A stretch of DNA of 64,000 nt, taken from positions 930,001 through 994,000 of the forward strand of contig NZ_OV350343.1 of NCBI RefSeq assembly GCF_923868895.1, in the 5' to 3' direction. The notes beneath the pieces were generated by a model. The model was not told the origin of the DNA. It did no database searches and saw nothing but the letters and a program-made list of their open reading frames with translations. Made by a program: the position numbers and the translations under genes. Of this stretch, positions 43,603 to 51,949 are shown piece after piece (the first letter of the stretch is position 1; every line of letters begins with the position of its first letter). This stretch comes from Halomonas sp. TD01. Lineage in GTDB: Bacteria; Pseudomonadota; Gammaproteobacteria; Pseudomonadales; Halomonadaceae.

Positions 43603-43968
43603 CTAGCCTACCAAGCCAATAAACGGCAGCAGCGTTAATAGGGCGATCAGCACCACGGCAACTATTACCAGTACGACTTGCACGGGGTGGGCGAGGAAGC
43701 GCCGCCATAATGTTGGTGCATTGCCACTGGCAACCGCTTCTTCGTGCTCTCGCCGTGCTTTGGCTTGGCGGTTTTCCTGATACGCCGCCAGAGCCGCTTC
43801 AGCAGCCTCGCGCTGAGCGGTGTCACGCAGCCAAATTGCATCGACACCCAGGCGAAAAAAACCCGCTTGGGTTTCATACACATCAAAGCCTTGCTCGTCT
43901 AGCAGCTGGCGTACTTCCAGCGCCTCTTCATCCGTTACGTGGCGCAGCCGAAACAGCAAGTGGGCCAT
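43603..43968 (-). CDS. DUF6164 family membrane protein
   Basis: 121 residues. MAHLLFRLRHVTDEEALEVRQLLDEQGFDVYETQAGFF is an alpha/beta (ferredoxin-like) start, followed by AIWLRDTAQ, a charged linker and a C-terminal membrane helix (about 95-118). Recognised as DUF6164. Function unknown. Two bases after the gloA stop on the same strand, so likely co-transcribed. Confidence 0.85.
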   Translation of the reverse strand: MAHLLFRLRHVTDEEALEVRQLLDEQGFDVYETQAGFFRLGVDAIWLRDTAQREAAEAALAAYQENRQAKARREHEEAVASGNAPTLWRRFLAHPVQVVLVIVAVVLIALLTLLPFIGLVG

Positions 43969-43970
43969 AT

Positions 43971-44504
43971 TTAGTCGCCCATGGCCGCCATACGGTCTGC
44001 CTGAATCACTTCGATCCAGTAGCCATCTGCATCTTTGACAAAGATAACGTCTTTCATCTTGCCCTGATCCGCACGCTTGATGAACGTCGCTTCGTGCTTA
44101 TCAAACCATGCTTGAGCAGCTTCTAAGTCAGGTACGCAGAAGCATATATGACCAAACCCTTGGGGTTCAGCGTTACCGTCGTGATAGGCAAAATCCTGCT
44201 GATCTTCTGTACCCCAATTATGCGTCAACTCCAGCAAGCCTTTCTGACTGAAAGTCCAGGCAGTGCGTGTTTGAGTATCTTCCGGCACGTTATCGCTGTC
44301 TTCCACATTGGCTAGGAAGTAGAGCGAAAACTGCATCTCTTCAAAATCCAACCGGCGTAGTACCTGCATTCCAAATACCTTGGAGTAGAACGCTAGTGCG
44401 CGTTCGGGATCTTTCACCCGCAGCATGGTGTGATTTAAGCGAAACCCTTGGGTTTGCGGCGCAGCGGATGCGACACCGGGATGCTGCTCGCCTTGAAACG
44501 ACAT
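43971..44504 (-). CDS. gloA: Lactoylglutathione lyase (glyoxalase I)
   Basis: 177 residues. NHTMLRVKDPERALAFYSKVFGMQVLRR opens the domain with the first metal His; Glu in LELTHNWGTE, His in GFGHICFCVPD and Glu in YWIEVIQ complete the set (H-E-H-E). It belongs to the longer yeast/Pseudomonas-like class, usually zinc dependent. It isomerises the methylglyoxal-glutathione hemithioacetal to lactoylglutathione. Confidence 0.93.
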   Translation of the reverse strand: MSFQGEQHPGVASAAPQTQGFRLNHTMLRVKDPERALAFYSKVFGMQVLRRLDFEEMQFSLYFLANVEDSDNVPEDTQTRTAWTFSQKGLLELTHNWGTEDQQDFAYHDGNAEPQGFGHICFCVPDLEAAQAWFDKHEATFIKRADQGKMKDVIFVKDADGYWIEVIQADRMAAMGD

Positions 44505-44656
44505 AAGCTCTCCTATTTCTTTCTAAAAAACTGTTTGCACACAAATACGTTGACGAACCTTAAAACCTGTACAAAACTTTAACCACCTGTAATATTCAAT
44601 CAGCTTTGCAGTATGCAGCTTATCAATTCCTGATTCGAACACCTTACATCAACATG

Positions 44657-44670
44657 CGGTATTAATACCG
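44657..44670. promoter_or_regulatory. Perfect 14-bp palindrome upstream of the DUF2237 gene
   Basis: CGGTATTAATACCG is fully symmetric, in the divergent region between gloA and the DUF2237 gene. It could be a repressor operator of either gene; no regulator is identified. Confidence 0.4.
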
Positions 44671-44745
44671 TAACTGTGGGCACTATTTAGATATTTCTAG
44701 CCCACCCCATGAGAGCCTATGAGCGTCTATGAGAGAGGAGCCAAC

Positions 44746-45120
44746 ATGTCTCGTGACCGCAACGTGCTGGGTGAACCGTTAACCCCATGCTGCCATGACC
44801 CTAAGACCGGTTTCTATCGTGACGGCTTTTGCCGCACGGGGCCTGATGATGCTGGCAGACACTCAGTATGCGCGATGGTAACCGCAGAATTTCTAACGTT
44901 TTCAAGAGCCCAAGGCAACGACCTAGTGACTCCACGCCCAGAGTATGGATTTCCAGGCCTGCAACCCGGTGACCGTTGGTGCATCTGTGCCAGTCGCTGG
45001 CAAGAAGCTGCCCAGGTTGGCTTGGCCCCACCGATTGTACTGTCTGGTACCCATGAGAAAACGCTAGAGATCATCCCACTCATTACGCTGCGACAGCATG
45101 CATTAGACGCCGTGCATTAA
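44746..45120 (+). CDS. DUF2237 family protein
   Basis: 124 residues from MSRDRNVLG, fixed by GAGAGGAG six bases upstream. DUF2237 landmarks: NVLGEPLTPCCHDPKTGFYRDGFC, GRHSVCAMVTAEFL, FPGLQPGDRWCICASRW, and LIPLI-like ending with ALDAV. Several conserved cysteines. Function unknown. A 14-base palindrome lies about 76 bases upstream. Confidence 0.9.
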   Translation: MSRDRNVLGEPLTPCCHDPKTGFYRDGFCRTGPDDAGRHSVCAMVTAEFLTFSRAQGNDLVTPRPEYGFPGLQPGDRWCICASRWQEAAQVGLAPPIVLSGTHEKTLEIIPLITLRQHALDAVH

Positions 45121-45277
45121 GCGCATCCGTTATGAACCTCTGGAATTTCTATGCAAACCTTCTACACTGATATTTCATCATCTTTACAACACTAGATCAT
45201 AGCCACTTTCGTCATCTGTAGCATTTCTATAAAAAACAATGTGATGCCCCACTGAAGGCAGCCACCCGGAGTTTGTC

Positions 45278-45622
45278 ATGACCGCAATTGATATGACCCT
45301 CGGCGACCACCTAACGTTAAAGCAGTTAGCCCATGCCATAAACAATGGCTTTTCACCGATTGTGGAAGTTGAATCAATGGACGGTATCTATAAGGTTCGC
45401 TTCCATCACGCTAATGGTGTTTCTGATTTAACCAATGCCCAGGGCCATGTCAGCACGTTTTTGGGCACCGGTGAAATTCGCGACACCCTTGGCCAGCTGG
45501 GTCTTACCCACGGGGTGCTTACTTTCGCCGACCAGTGTGGCGATGAAATGATTGGTGTCGAGGGTAAAGCAATTACGCCCGATGAAATGCTCACCTACGG
45601 AACGCGCATTTCGTTTCGCTGA
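45278..45622 (+). CDS. DUF6482-like protein
   Basis: 114 residues, small soluble alpha/beta protein. LTLKQLAHAINNGFSPIVEVESMDGIYKV and the ending DQCGDEMIGVEGKAI resemble DUF6482-type proteins as I recall them (EMIG near the end). Function unknown. It lies 60 bases before the TPP riboswitch but is not part of the thi operon. Confidence 0.65.
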   Translation: MTAIDMTLGDHLTLKQLAHAINNGFSPIVEVESMDGIYKVRFHHANGVSDLTNAQGHVSTFLGTGEIRDTLGQLGLTHGVLTFADQCGDEMIGVEGKAITPDEMLTYGTRISFR

Positions 45623-45681
45623 TATTTGCGAGTAGAGTTTCCCAGGCTTTACAGATTGACCTAAGCCAAGGATAGTACCAT

Positions 45682-45762
45682 CACGACAGGGGCGCCTGCG
45701 CTTAGTGGGCTGAGAAGCACCCTTTGAACCTGAACCGGATAACACCGGCGTAGGGAGTCGTG
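45682..45762 (+). promoter_or_regulatory. TPP riboswitch (THI element)
   Basis: Closing stem CACGAC/GTCGTG encloses the diagnostic THI text: GGGGCGCC, then GGGCTGAGA, ACCCTTTGAACCTGA, CCGGATAACACCGGCG and TAGGGA. It senses thiamin diphosphate and represses the thiM-thiE genes. Confidence 0.95.
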
Positions 45763-45792
45763 GTGCCGCAGCACCACCTCCCGGCCGGGAGG
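45760..45792 (+). promoter_or_regulatory. Riboswitch expression platform with Shine-Dalgarno sequestering hairpin
   Basis: Hairpin GTGGTGC-CGCA-GCACCAC (45760-45777) is followed by palindrome CCTCCCGGCCGGGAGG (45777-45792), whose right arm is the thiM Shine-Dalgarno. The two share base 45777, so they may compete; TPP binding would favour the form that hides the ribosome site. Confidence 0.65.
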
Positions 45793-45797
45793 ACATT

Positions 45798-46607
45798 ATG
45801 CCTTCACGCCCGCTCGGCGATTACCTCAGCGCTCTACGCGCTACCACACCGTTGGTACATTGCATTACTAACTATGTGGCGATGAATAGCACCGCTAACC
45901 TGCTCTTGGCGACAGGTGCGTCCCCCGCTATGCTGCATGCTCAGGAAGAAGTAGCGGAGTTCACAGCTATTTCTGGCGCGCTTTCTATCAATATTGGCAC
46001 CCTCTCTTCCCCTTGGGCTGACGCCATGGTCATTGCCGCGCGCACTGCCCAGGAAAACCATATTCCATGGGTGCTTGATCCAGTCGCTGTTGGCGCCACG
46101 GCATTTCGCCAGCGCCTTTGCGAGACATTGCTGGCCTATCAACCCTGCGTTATTCGTGGCAACGCCTCAGAAATTCAAACACTCAACGGATTGACCAGCC
46201 AAGGTCGCGGAGTTGATGCGACTGCTAGCACCCAAGAAGCCACAACGACAGCGATTGCACTAGCCCAGCAACATCGCTGCGTGGTGGCGGTAACTGGCGA
46301 GACCGATTTCATCACTGACGGCACTAACCATTATCAGCTTAAAGGCGGGCACCCGCTAATGCCCCGCGTGACGACCTTGGGCTGTGGCCTGAGTGCACTG
46401 GTGGCAAGCTTTGTAGCCGCAAACCGCGAGCAGCCGCTGGAGGCCAGCCTAGCTGCCTTGGCGTGTTTTAGCATCGCTGGAAGCCTTGCAGGAGAGCAGG
46501 CTCAAGGCCCTGGTAGTTTCCAGGTGGCGCTATTGGACGCATTGTATCAGTTGACGCCCGACGACCTCTCTACCCTTGCTCAATTGGAGGCGGTACATGC
46601 CGTTTGA
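45798..46607 (+). CDS. thiM: Hydroxyethylthiazole kinase
   Basis: 269 residues. PLVHCITNYVAMNSTANLLLA at the start, ALSINIGTLS, VLDPVAVGAT and VTTLGCGLSALVASF match ThiM; the catalytic Cys is in TLGCGLSA. It phosphorylates the thiazole alcohol for salvage into thiamin. It follows the TPP riboswitch and overlaps thiE by 11 bases. Confidence 0.95.
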   Translation: MPSRPLGDYLSALRATTPLVHCITNYVAMNSTANLLLATGASPAMLHAQEEVAEFTAISGALSINIGTLSSPWADAMVIAARTAQENHIPWVLDPVAVGATAFRQRLCETLLAYQPCVIRGNASEIQTLNGLTSQGRGVDATASTQEATTTAIALAQQHRCVVAVTGETDFITDGTNHYQLKGGHPLMPRVTTLGCGLSALVASFVAANREQPLEASLAALACFSIAGSLAGEQAQGPGSFQVALLDALYQLTPDDLSTLAQLEAVHAV

Positions 46608-47211
46608 TCTCTCCCTCTATTTAGTCACCGATGCTGGGCTGTGTGCCGACATTGGCCTTGAAAAAACGGTTGAAGCCGCTGTGCAAGGCGGCGTTACCAT
46701 GGTGCAGCTACGTGATAAATACGCTAGCGACGAGCAAATGATCGTCCAGGCAAAACGTCTCAAAGCGATGCTGGCAGGTAGTGGCGTGCCGCTGATGATT
46801 AACGATCGTCTGAACGTGGCAGTAGCCAGTCAGGCCGATGGCTTACATGTTGGCCAAAGCGACATGGCCGTTCAAGAAGCTCGAAACACGCTTGGCCAAC
46901 ACGCCATTATCGGGCTTTCGATTAACACTCTAGCCCAACTCCAGGGCGCCCCCATCGAGCTGCTTGATTACGTCGGTTTAGGGCCCGTGTTTGCCACCGT
47001 CAGCAAGCAAGACCATGCCCAGCCAATTGGTTTTGACGGGTTGGCACAGCTTGCCAATGCTTGCCAACTTCCCAGCGTCGCGATCGGCGGACTAAAGGCT
47101 GAACACATTGCCAAGGTGAAAGCCGCTGGGGCTAACGGTATCGCGGTTATTTCTGCCATCTGCGGCCAGCCAGACCCGCGCCTGGCAGCACAGGCTTTCC
47201 TCGCGCAATGA
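46597..47211 (+). CDS. thiE: Thiamin-phosphate synthase
   Basis: 204 residues from MPFDLSLYLVTD behind GGAGG. TIM-barrel landmarks: GVTMVQLRDKYA, PLMINDRLNVA, ADGLHVGQSD, GLSINT, YVGLGPVFAT and VAIGGLKAEH. It joins HMP-diphosphate with thiazole phosphate. It overlaps both thiM and the following LysR gene (4 bases). Confidence 0.95.
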   Translation: MPFDLSLYLVTDAGLCADIGLEKTVEAAVQGGVTMVQLRDKYASDEQMIVQAKRLKAMLAGSGVPLMINDRLNVAVASQADGLHVGQSDMAVQEARNTLGQHAIIGLSINTLAQLQGAPIELLDYVGLGPVFATVSKQDHAQPIGFDGLAQLANACQLPSVAIGGLKAEHIAKVKAAGANGIAVISAICGQPDPRLAAQAFLAQ

Positions 47212-48128
47212 ACCAGCTCGATCATATCGCTGCGTTTGTGAAAGTCGCGGAGCTGGGTAGTTATACCCGCGCGGCCGAGGCGCTAGACCTTTCCCGCACA
47301 CGGGTGTCTCGCCAAGTGATGGCGCTTGAAGAGGCATTAGGGGCTCGGCTTATTCAGCGCACTACTCGGCGGCTGCACCTCACTGAAGCAGGCGAACGCT
47401 ATCTCGTTCGTGCGCAAAGCATTTTGCTCGCTTTAGACGAGGCAGCGGCAGAAATAGGCAGTGGCACCAGTACGGTGAGCGGGCGGCTACGCATCAACGG
47501 CCCGATGAGCTTCGGCACACGTTATCTTTCGCCACTGGTTGCGCAGTTTATGCAAACGCACCCAGAGCTTGAGGTGCGTTTGGATCTCAATGATCGCCGC
47601 GTTGATTTGCTGGAAGAGGGCTACGACGTCGCCATTCGCATTGGCAACTTGCCAGATTCTAGCCTGGTGGCGCGACGACTCACCCGGTGTCAGATGCTGT
47701 TCTGCGCCTCGCCTGACTACCTCGCTCAGCATGGCACGCCTATGGATATTGAAGAGCTGTCCTCTCACCGCTGCCTGCGCTACCGAAGCGGCCAAAACAA
47801 TGGTGACTGGCGGATTGGCCATCAACTCCTTAGTGTTTCTGGGCCACTAGAAAGCAATAACGGCGATATGCTGACGCATGCGGCGGAAGCAGGCTTAGGG
47901 ATAGCACAGCAGCCCAGCTTTTTAGTCACCGATAGCCTTGTTAGTGGGCGTCTAGTACCCATTTTGCAGAATTTACCGCCTGCTTTGCTGGAAATTAATG
48001 CCCTCTACCCGGCCCGCCGCTACTTACCTGCCAAGGTAGAGCGCTTTATTGAGCTATTGGCAGCGGCGTGGGGGGATCCACCGGTATGGGAAATCGAGCT
48101 CGGATTGTCGCCTATTCCGCAACAGTGA
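47208..48128 (+). CDS. LysR-family transcriptional regulator
   Basis: 306 residues. N-terminal winged helix: FVKVAELGSYTRAAEALDLSRTRVSRQVMALEEALGARL; effector domain from about 90 (GRLRINGPMSFGTRYLSP, LDLNDRRVDLLEEGYDVAIRIG) of the CrgA-like group. It overlaps thiE, so the riboswitch may also affect it. The likely target is the DoxX/dioxygenase genes downstream on the same strand or itself; unproven. Confidence 0.92.
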   Translation: MNQLDHIAAFVKVAELGSYTRAAEALDLSRTRVSRQVMALEEALGARLIQRTTRRLHLTEAGERYLVRAQSILLALDEAAAEIGSGTSTVSGRLRINGPMSFGTRYLSPLVAQFMQTHPELEVRLDLNDRRVDLLEEGYDVAIRIGNLPDSSLVARRLTRCQMLFCASPDYLAQHGTPMDIEELSSHRCLRYRSGQNNGDWRIGHQLLSVSGPLESNNGDMLTHAAEAGLGIAQQPSFLVTDSLVSGRLVPILQNLPPALLEINALYPARRYLPAKVERFIELLAAAWGDPPVWEIELGLSPIPQQ

Positions 48129-48219
48129 AGTGCAGTAATAGTGGATTATCTCAGTGTCTTTCATCCGTAAAGTAGCGTTATCGCATCCAGCGTGATGCCC
48201 GCAACTAAGAGAGATGACT

Positions 48220-48627
48220 ATGACCACGGCTAACACTACACCACTCACCCTCCACGCCACCGCCTTGCTGCGCATCAGCTTGGGCGTGATGGCCTTAGCT
48301 CACGGCTTGCTTAAGGTATTTGTCTTCACCCTGCCAGGCACCGTCGGCTATTTTGAGTCCTTGGGATTACCGGGCGTTCTGGCGTACTTAACCATTACTG
48401 CCGAAATAGGCGGAGGCTTAGCGCTTTTACTGGGCATCTATACTCGCTGGGTGAGTCTTGCCCTCGTGCCGGTGCTGCTAGGCGCTGCTTCGGTCCACCT
48501 GGGTAATGGCTGGCTGTTCTCTAACGCTGGCGGCGGCTGGGAATTCCCTATTTTTTGGACGATTGCCCTTCTGGTACAGGCAGGCCTGGGCGGCGGTAGC
48601 GCTGTTGTCAGCCGCAAATTCGCTTAA
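48220..48627 (+). CDS. DoxX family membrane protein
   Basis: 135 residues from ATG 48220 (ATG 48214 adds two; the Shine-Dalgarno spacing favours the later one). Four membrane helices; ISLGVMALAHGLLKVFVFTLPGT and YLTITAEIGGGLALLLGIYTRW are DoxX landmarks. Relatives act in membrane redox stress or as quinone-linked subunits. LysR-DoxX-dioxygenase order is common in proteobacteria. Confidence 0.88.
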   Translation: MTTANTTPLTLHATALLRISLGVMALAHGLLKVFVFTLPGTVGYFESLGLPGVLAYLTITAEIGGGLALLLGIYTRWVSLALVPVLLGAASVHLGNGWLFSNAGGGWEFPIFWTIALLVQAGLGGGSAVVSRKFA

Positions 48628-48698
48628 CCGCTCCGCCCGCATTGGCTTCGGCTTGTGCGGGCATCATTAGCCCCCTATAGGCTAACGGAGGTACTAAG

Positions 48699-49436
48699 AT
48701 GCTACCCAGTCTGTTTATTTCCCATGGCTCACCCATGCTGGCGCTGAATACAACGCCAGCCCACACCTTTTTACGCGAACTGGGGAAGCGCCTTTCCCCT
48801 CGCGCGGTGGTCGTCGTATCAGCCCACTGGGAGAGCCTTACGCTTAATGTCAGCACTAGCGCACACCCAGAGACAATTCATGATTTTGGCGGGTTCCCAC
48901 AAGCCCTCTTCGAGTGCCAGTATCCGGCTCCTGGCGACCCAGAACTGGCTAAACGAATTGCGATGATGCTGGGAGCCGAATGCGTAGAGCGAGGCTTTGA
49001 TCACGGCGTCTGGGTGCCGCTTTCATTGATGTTTCCAGAAGCGAATGTGCCGGTCGTTTCCCTGTCGCTACCTGTGCGCTGGGGAAATGACGCACTAGTG
49101 ACGCTAGGCGAGCGCCTATCCACCCTGCGAGAAGAAGGAGTTCTGATCATTGGCTCGGGCAGCCTGACCCATAATTTATATGAAATCCTGCCCCAGGGCA
49201 GCCTCGCCCCCGCATGGGTACATGAGTTTTCCCATTGGGTTAGCGAACATATTGAAGTCAATGATCGCCAAGCGCTACTCAGTTGGGAGCACGCTCCAAA
49301 AGCGCTTGAAAACCACCCGACCCCTGAACACTTCCAACCCTTGCTGGTGGCCATGGGGTCAGGTGGCGCTGCGACTCAGCTACACCACAGCGTAGAGCAT
49401 GGCGTGCTGGCGATGGATGTTTACGCGTTTAGCTAA
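48699..49436 (+). CDS. ygiD: 4,5-DOPA dioxygenase extradiol-like protein
   Basis: 245 residues of the LigB-type extradiol dioxygenase superfamily. Metal His residues in FISHGSPMLALNTTPA and VVSAHWES, FGGFPQALFECQYPAPGDP, GFDHGVWVPLSLMFPEA and GSGSLTHNLYEI match YgiD, which cleaves DOPA to betalamic-acid-type products in vitro. Physiological role uncertain. Convergent with yegQ, sharing 8 bases at the ends. Confidence 0.9.
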   Translation: MLPSLFISHGSPMLALNTTPAHTFLRELGKRLSPRAVVVVSAHWESLTLNVSTSAHPETIHDFGGFPQALFECQYPAPGDPELAKRIAMMLGAECVERGFDHGVWVPLSLMFPEANVPVVSLSLPVRWGNDALVTLGERLSTLREEGVLIIGSGSLTHNLYEILPQGSLAPAWVHEFSHWVSEHIEVNDRQALLSWEHAPKALENHPTPEHFQPLLVAMGSGGAATQLHHSVEHGVLAMDVYAFS

Positions 49437-50799
49437 CAGCAATACCTAAAGATACAGGTTGGGCTTTTCGGGCAGAGCTAAGATCACGCATTAAAAGCGC
49501 AAACTCAATCTGCTCAGGGCTAATGCTGACACCTGGCACGGGGAGGCGTACCCGATGCCCCGAGCCAGGTGCAGCGTGTTGGGCTTCGCCGCGCACGTTT
49601 TCCATGCGTTCAAGCACAAAGCGGTGATTGCCACTTGGCAGCATGAGCTCCATGCTATCGCCCACTTCAAAGCGATTTTTAACCTCAATGTCCAACCAGC
49701 CACGAATGGGGTCGTAGCCCAGCACTTCACCGACAAACTGTTGGTGCACACCGATGGAGCTACCCTGCTCATAACTTTGAAACTCATCGTGCACATGACG
49801 GCGATAGAAGCCTTCGGTATACCCTCTGTTCGCTAAGTTCTCTAGCTCGTCCATTAACCCCATATTAAAGGGGCGGCCTGCAACGGCGTCATCGATTGCG
49901 CGGCGGTAAACCTGCGTGGTCCGTGCGACGTAGTAATGGGATTTTGTCCGCCCTTCGATCTTGAGCGATGCTACCCCCATTTTTGTCAGGCGAGCCACGT
50001 GCTGTACTGCACGCAAATCCTTGGAGTTCATAATGTAGGTGCCGTGTTCATCTTCATACACAGGCATCAGCTTGCCGGGGCGAGTGACGTCTTCAATCAG
50101 CGCCGAAAGTTCGCTCTGATCAGCCCCCACCATTCTACCGCCATGCTGAGCTGGCATCAGGTCGCCCGTATCATCCTGGGTAGCTGCTATGGTGTTGTAT
50201 TTCCAACGGCATGCATTGGTGCAGGTGCCTTGGTTGGGGTCGCGGTGGTTGAAATAGCCCGATAACAAGCAGCGCCCAGAGTAGGCAATACATAGCGCAC
50301 CATGAACGAAGGTTTCGATCTCTAAACTGGGGCACTCGGCACGTATTTCGCCAATCTCATCAAGGGATAGCTCTCGAGACAAAATGATACGGCTGATGCC
50401 CTGGCGCTGCCAGAACTGCGCGGCGGCCCAATTCACTACATTGGACTGCACCGACAGATGGATCTCTTGATCTGGCCATCGATCACGAATCATCATAATC
50501 AAACCGGGGTCTGACATAATCAGCGCATCAGGCCCGGCCTCAATCACCGGTTCCATATCCCGAAGATAGGTTTTCAACTTGCTGTTGTGCGGGGCAATGT
50601 TGGAAGCAACATAGAACTTCTTACCTCGCGCATGAGCGTACTCAATACCACGGTGCAAATTATCGATTTTAAAATCGTTGTTACGCACTCGAAGTGAATA
50701 GCGAGGCTGACCCGCGTAAACCGCGTCTGCCCCATAGGCAAACGCGTAACGCATATTTTTAAAGGTACCCGCAGGCGAGAGTAATTCGGGAGCTTGCAT
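49429..50799 (-). CDS. trhP: tRNA hydroxylation protein TrhP (YegQ, U32 family)
   Basis: 456 residues of the peptidase U32 family. LLSPAGTFKNMRYAFAYGADAVYAG opens it; the iron-sulfur-type cysteines lie in GALCIAYSGRCLLSGYF and GTCTNACRWKY. E. coli YegQ (TrhP) is needed for prephenate-dependent 5-hydroxyuridine formation at the tRNA wobble base. Full length for that family. Confidence 0.9.
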   Translation of the reverse strand: MQAPELLSPAGTFKNMRYAFAYGADAVYAGQPRYSLRVRNNDFKIDNLHRGIEYAHARGKKFYVASNIAPHNSKLKTYLRDMEPVIEAGPDALIMSDPGLIMMIRDRWPDQEIHLSVQSNVVNWAAAQFWQRQGISRIILSRELSLDEIGEIRAECPSLEIETFVHGALCIAYSGRCLLSGYFNHRDPNQGTCTNACRWKYNTIAATQDDTGDLMPAQHGGRMVGADQSELSALIEDVTRPGKLMPVYEDEHGTYIMNSKDLRAVQHVARLTKMGVASLKIEGRTKSHYYVARTTQVYRRAIDDAVAGRPFNMGLMDELENLANRGYTEGFYRRHVHDEFQSYEQGSSIGVHQQFVGEVLGYDPIRGWLDIEVKNRFEVGDSMELMLPSGNHRFVLERMENVRGEAQHAAPGSGHRVRLPVPGVSISPEQIEFALLMRDLSSARKAQPVSLGIAVS

Positions 50800-50970
50800 A
50801 GACAGTCACCGTTATCAGGACGATGGCGCAAGTGCGCAGTGTTGAAAGTGCCGGATTATAACCAGCTCACACAGCCTGTCTTGCTCAGCTATCTACTTTG
50901 CTGATCCAGATCAAAAAGTAATGGTCACAAGCCTCTTTTGACACTTACGACGATTAATAACAGCGGTGTT

Positions 50971-51846
50971 TTATGCCGTTGGGCGGGGTTTTAGCGTCGT
51001 GCGGCGGTCATGGTAGGCAATCGCTAATCCGCTACCCATAATCAGCACACTGCCCACCCATACCCACAAATCGGGCAGCTCTCCCCAGAACCACCAGCCG
51101 AGCAGCACCGCCCAGAGCATCGCCGTGTAATCAAACGGTGCGGCAATTGCGGCAGGGGCAAAGCGGAATGCCAGGGTAATAAACGCGGTCGCTCCAATAC
51201 CTAAAACACCCGCGGCCAAAAAACCAAGCCAGTGCCAAGGCTCTGGAGTTTGCCAAACCCAGGGCAAACTCAGAGTAGTGACAACAAATGGCACTAACGT
51301 CATATAGAACACCATTGCCCATAGGTGCTCCCGAGCACCATAGCGCCGCGCGGTAATCATCATCAGGGCATAAAAAAAGGCCGCTCCTAAAAGCGTTAGC
51401 GTGCCAAGCTGGAATGCATCTCCACCGGGGCGAACCACAATCAGCACGCCGGCAAAGCCAACTAGCGACGCGATTAATACGGGTGGATCGATCCGCTCAC
51501 CGAGCAACGGCACCGACAGCAGCGTCACAAACAAAGGCGCCACAAAAGCGATAGCCGTGGCTTCTGCAAGCGGCAGTAGGGTAAGCCCCCAGACAAAACA
51601 CACCATCGTGGCGGTATAAATCAGCCCCCTTAAAAGGTGTACACGGGGGCGCTTGGTACGCAACTTGCGCAATCCTCCCGCAAAATGCGCCAACAGCGCA
51701 ATTAGCGGCAATGACACCAGCGTACGAAAAAAAATAATCTGCAGTGGCGAGTGTACTTCACCCAGCCACTTCGATACCGCGTCACCAAGCGCTAAGAACA
51801 GAACCCCTAAGCACATACAGAGGATACCTTTTAACGACGTAGTCAC
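50971..51846 (-). CDS. DMT-superfamily (EamA) transporter
   Basis: 291 residues, ten predicted membrane helices in two EamA repeats (GDAVSKWLGEVHSPLQIIFFRTLVSLP; then WAVLLGWWFWGELPDLWVWVGSVLI). GTG start behind GGAGAG. It probably exports or imports a small metabolite; the substrate cannot be told. Confidence 0.9.
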   Translation of the reverse strand: MTTSLKGILCMCLGVLFLALGDAVSKWLGEVHSPLQIIFFRTLVSLPLIALLAHFAGGLRKLRTKRPRVHLLRGLIYTATMVCFVWGLTLLPLAEATAIAFVAPLFVTLLSVPLLGERIDPPVLIASLVGFAGVLIVVRPGGDAFQLGTLTLLGAAFFYALMMITARRYGAREHLWAMVFYMTLVPFVVTTLSLPWVWQTPEPWHWLGFLAAGVLGIGATAFITLAFRFAPAAIAAPFDYTAMLWAVLLGWWFWGELPDLWVWVGSVLIMGSGLAIAYHDRRTTLKPRPTA

Positions 51847-51900
51847 GACGCTCTCCTTTGCCCTCCGGACACTTTATCAGCCGGGATTAAACAACTAATA

Positions 51901-51930
51901 AAAAACCCCGCCAATGTGTCACTGGCGGGG
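51901..51930 (-). terminator. Terminator of the DD-carboxypeptidase gene
   Basis: CCCCGCCA (51906-51913) pairs with TGGCGGGG (51923-51930), nine-base loop, with T run on the minus-strand side. Confidence 0.85.
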
Positions 51931-51949
51931 TCGTGGGTCTAACGTGGAT

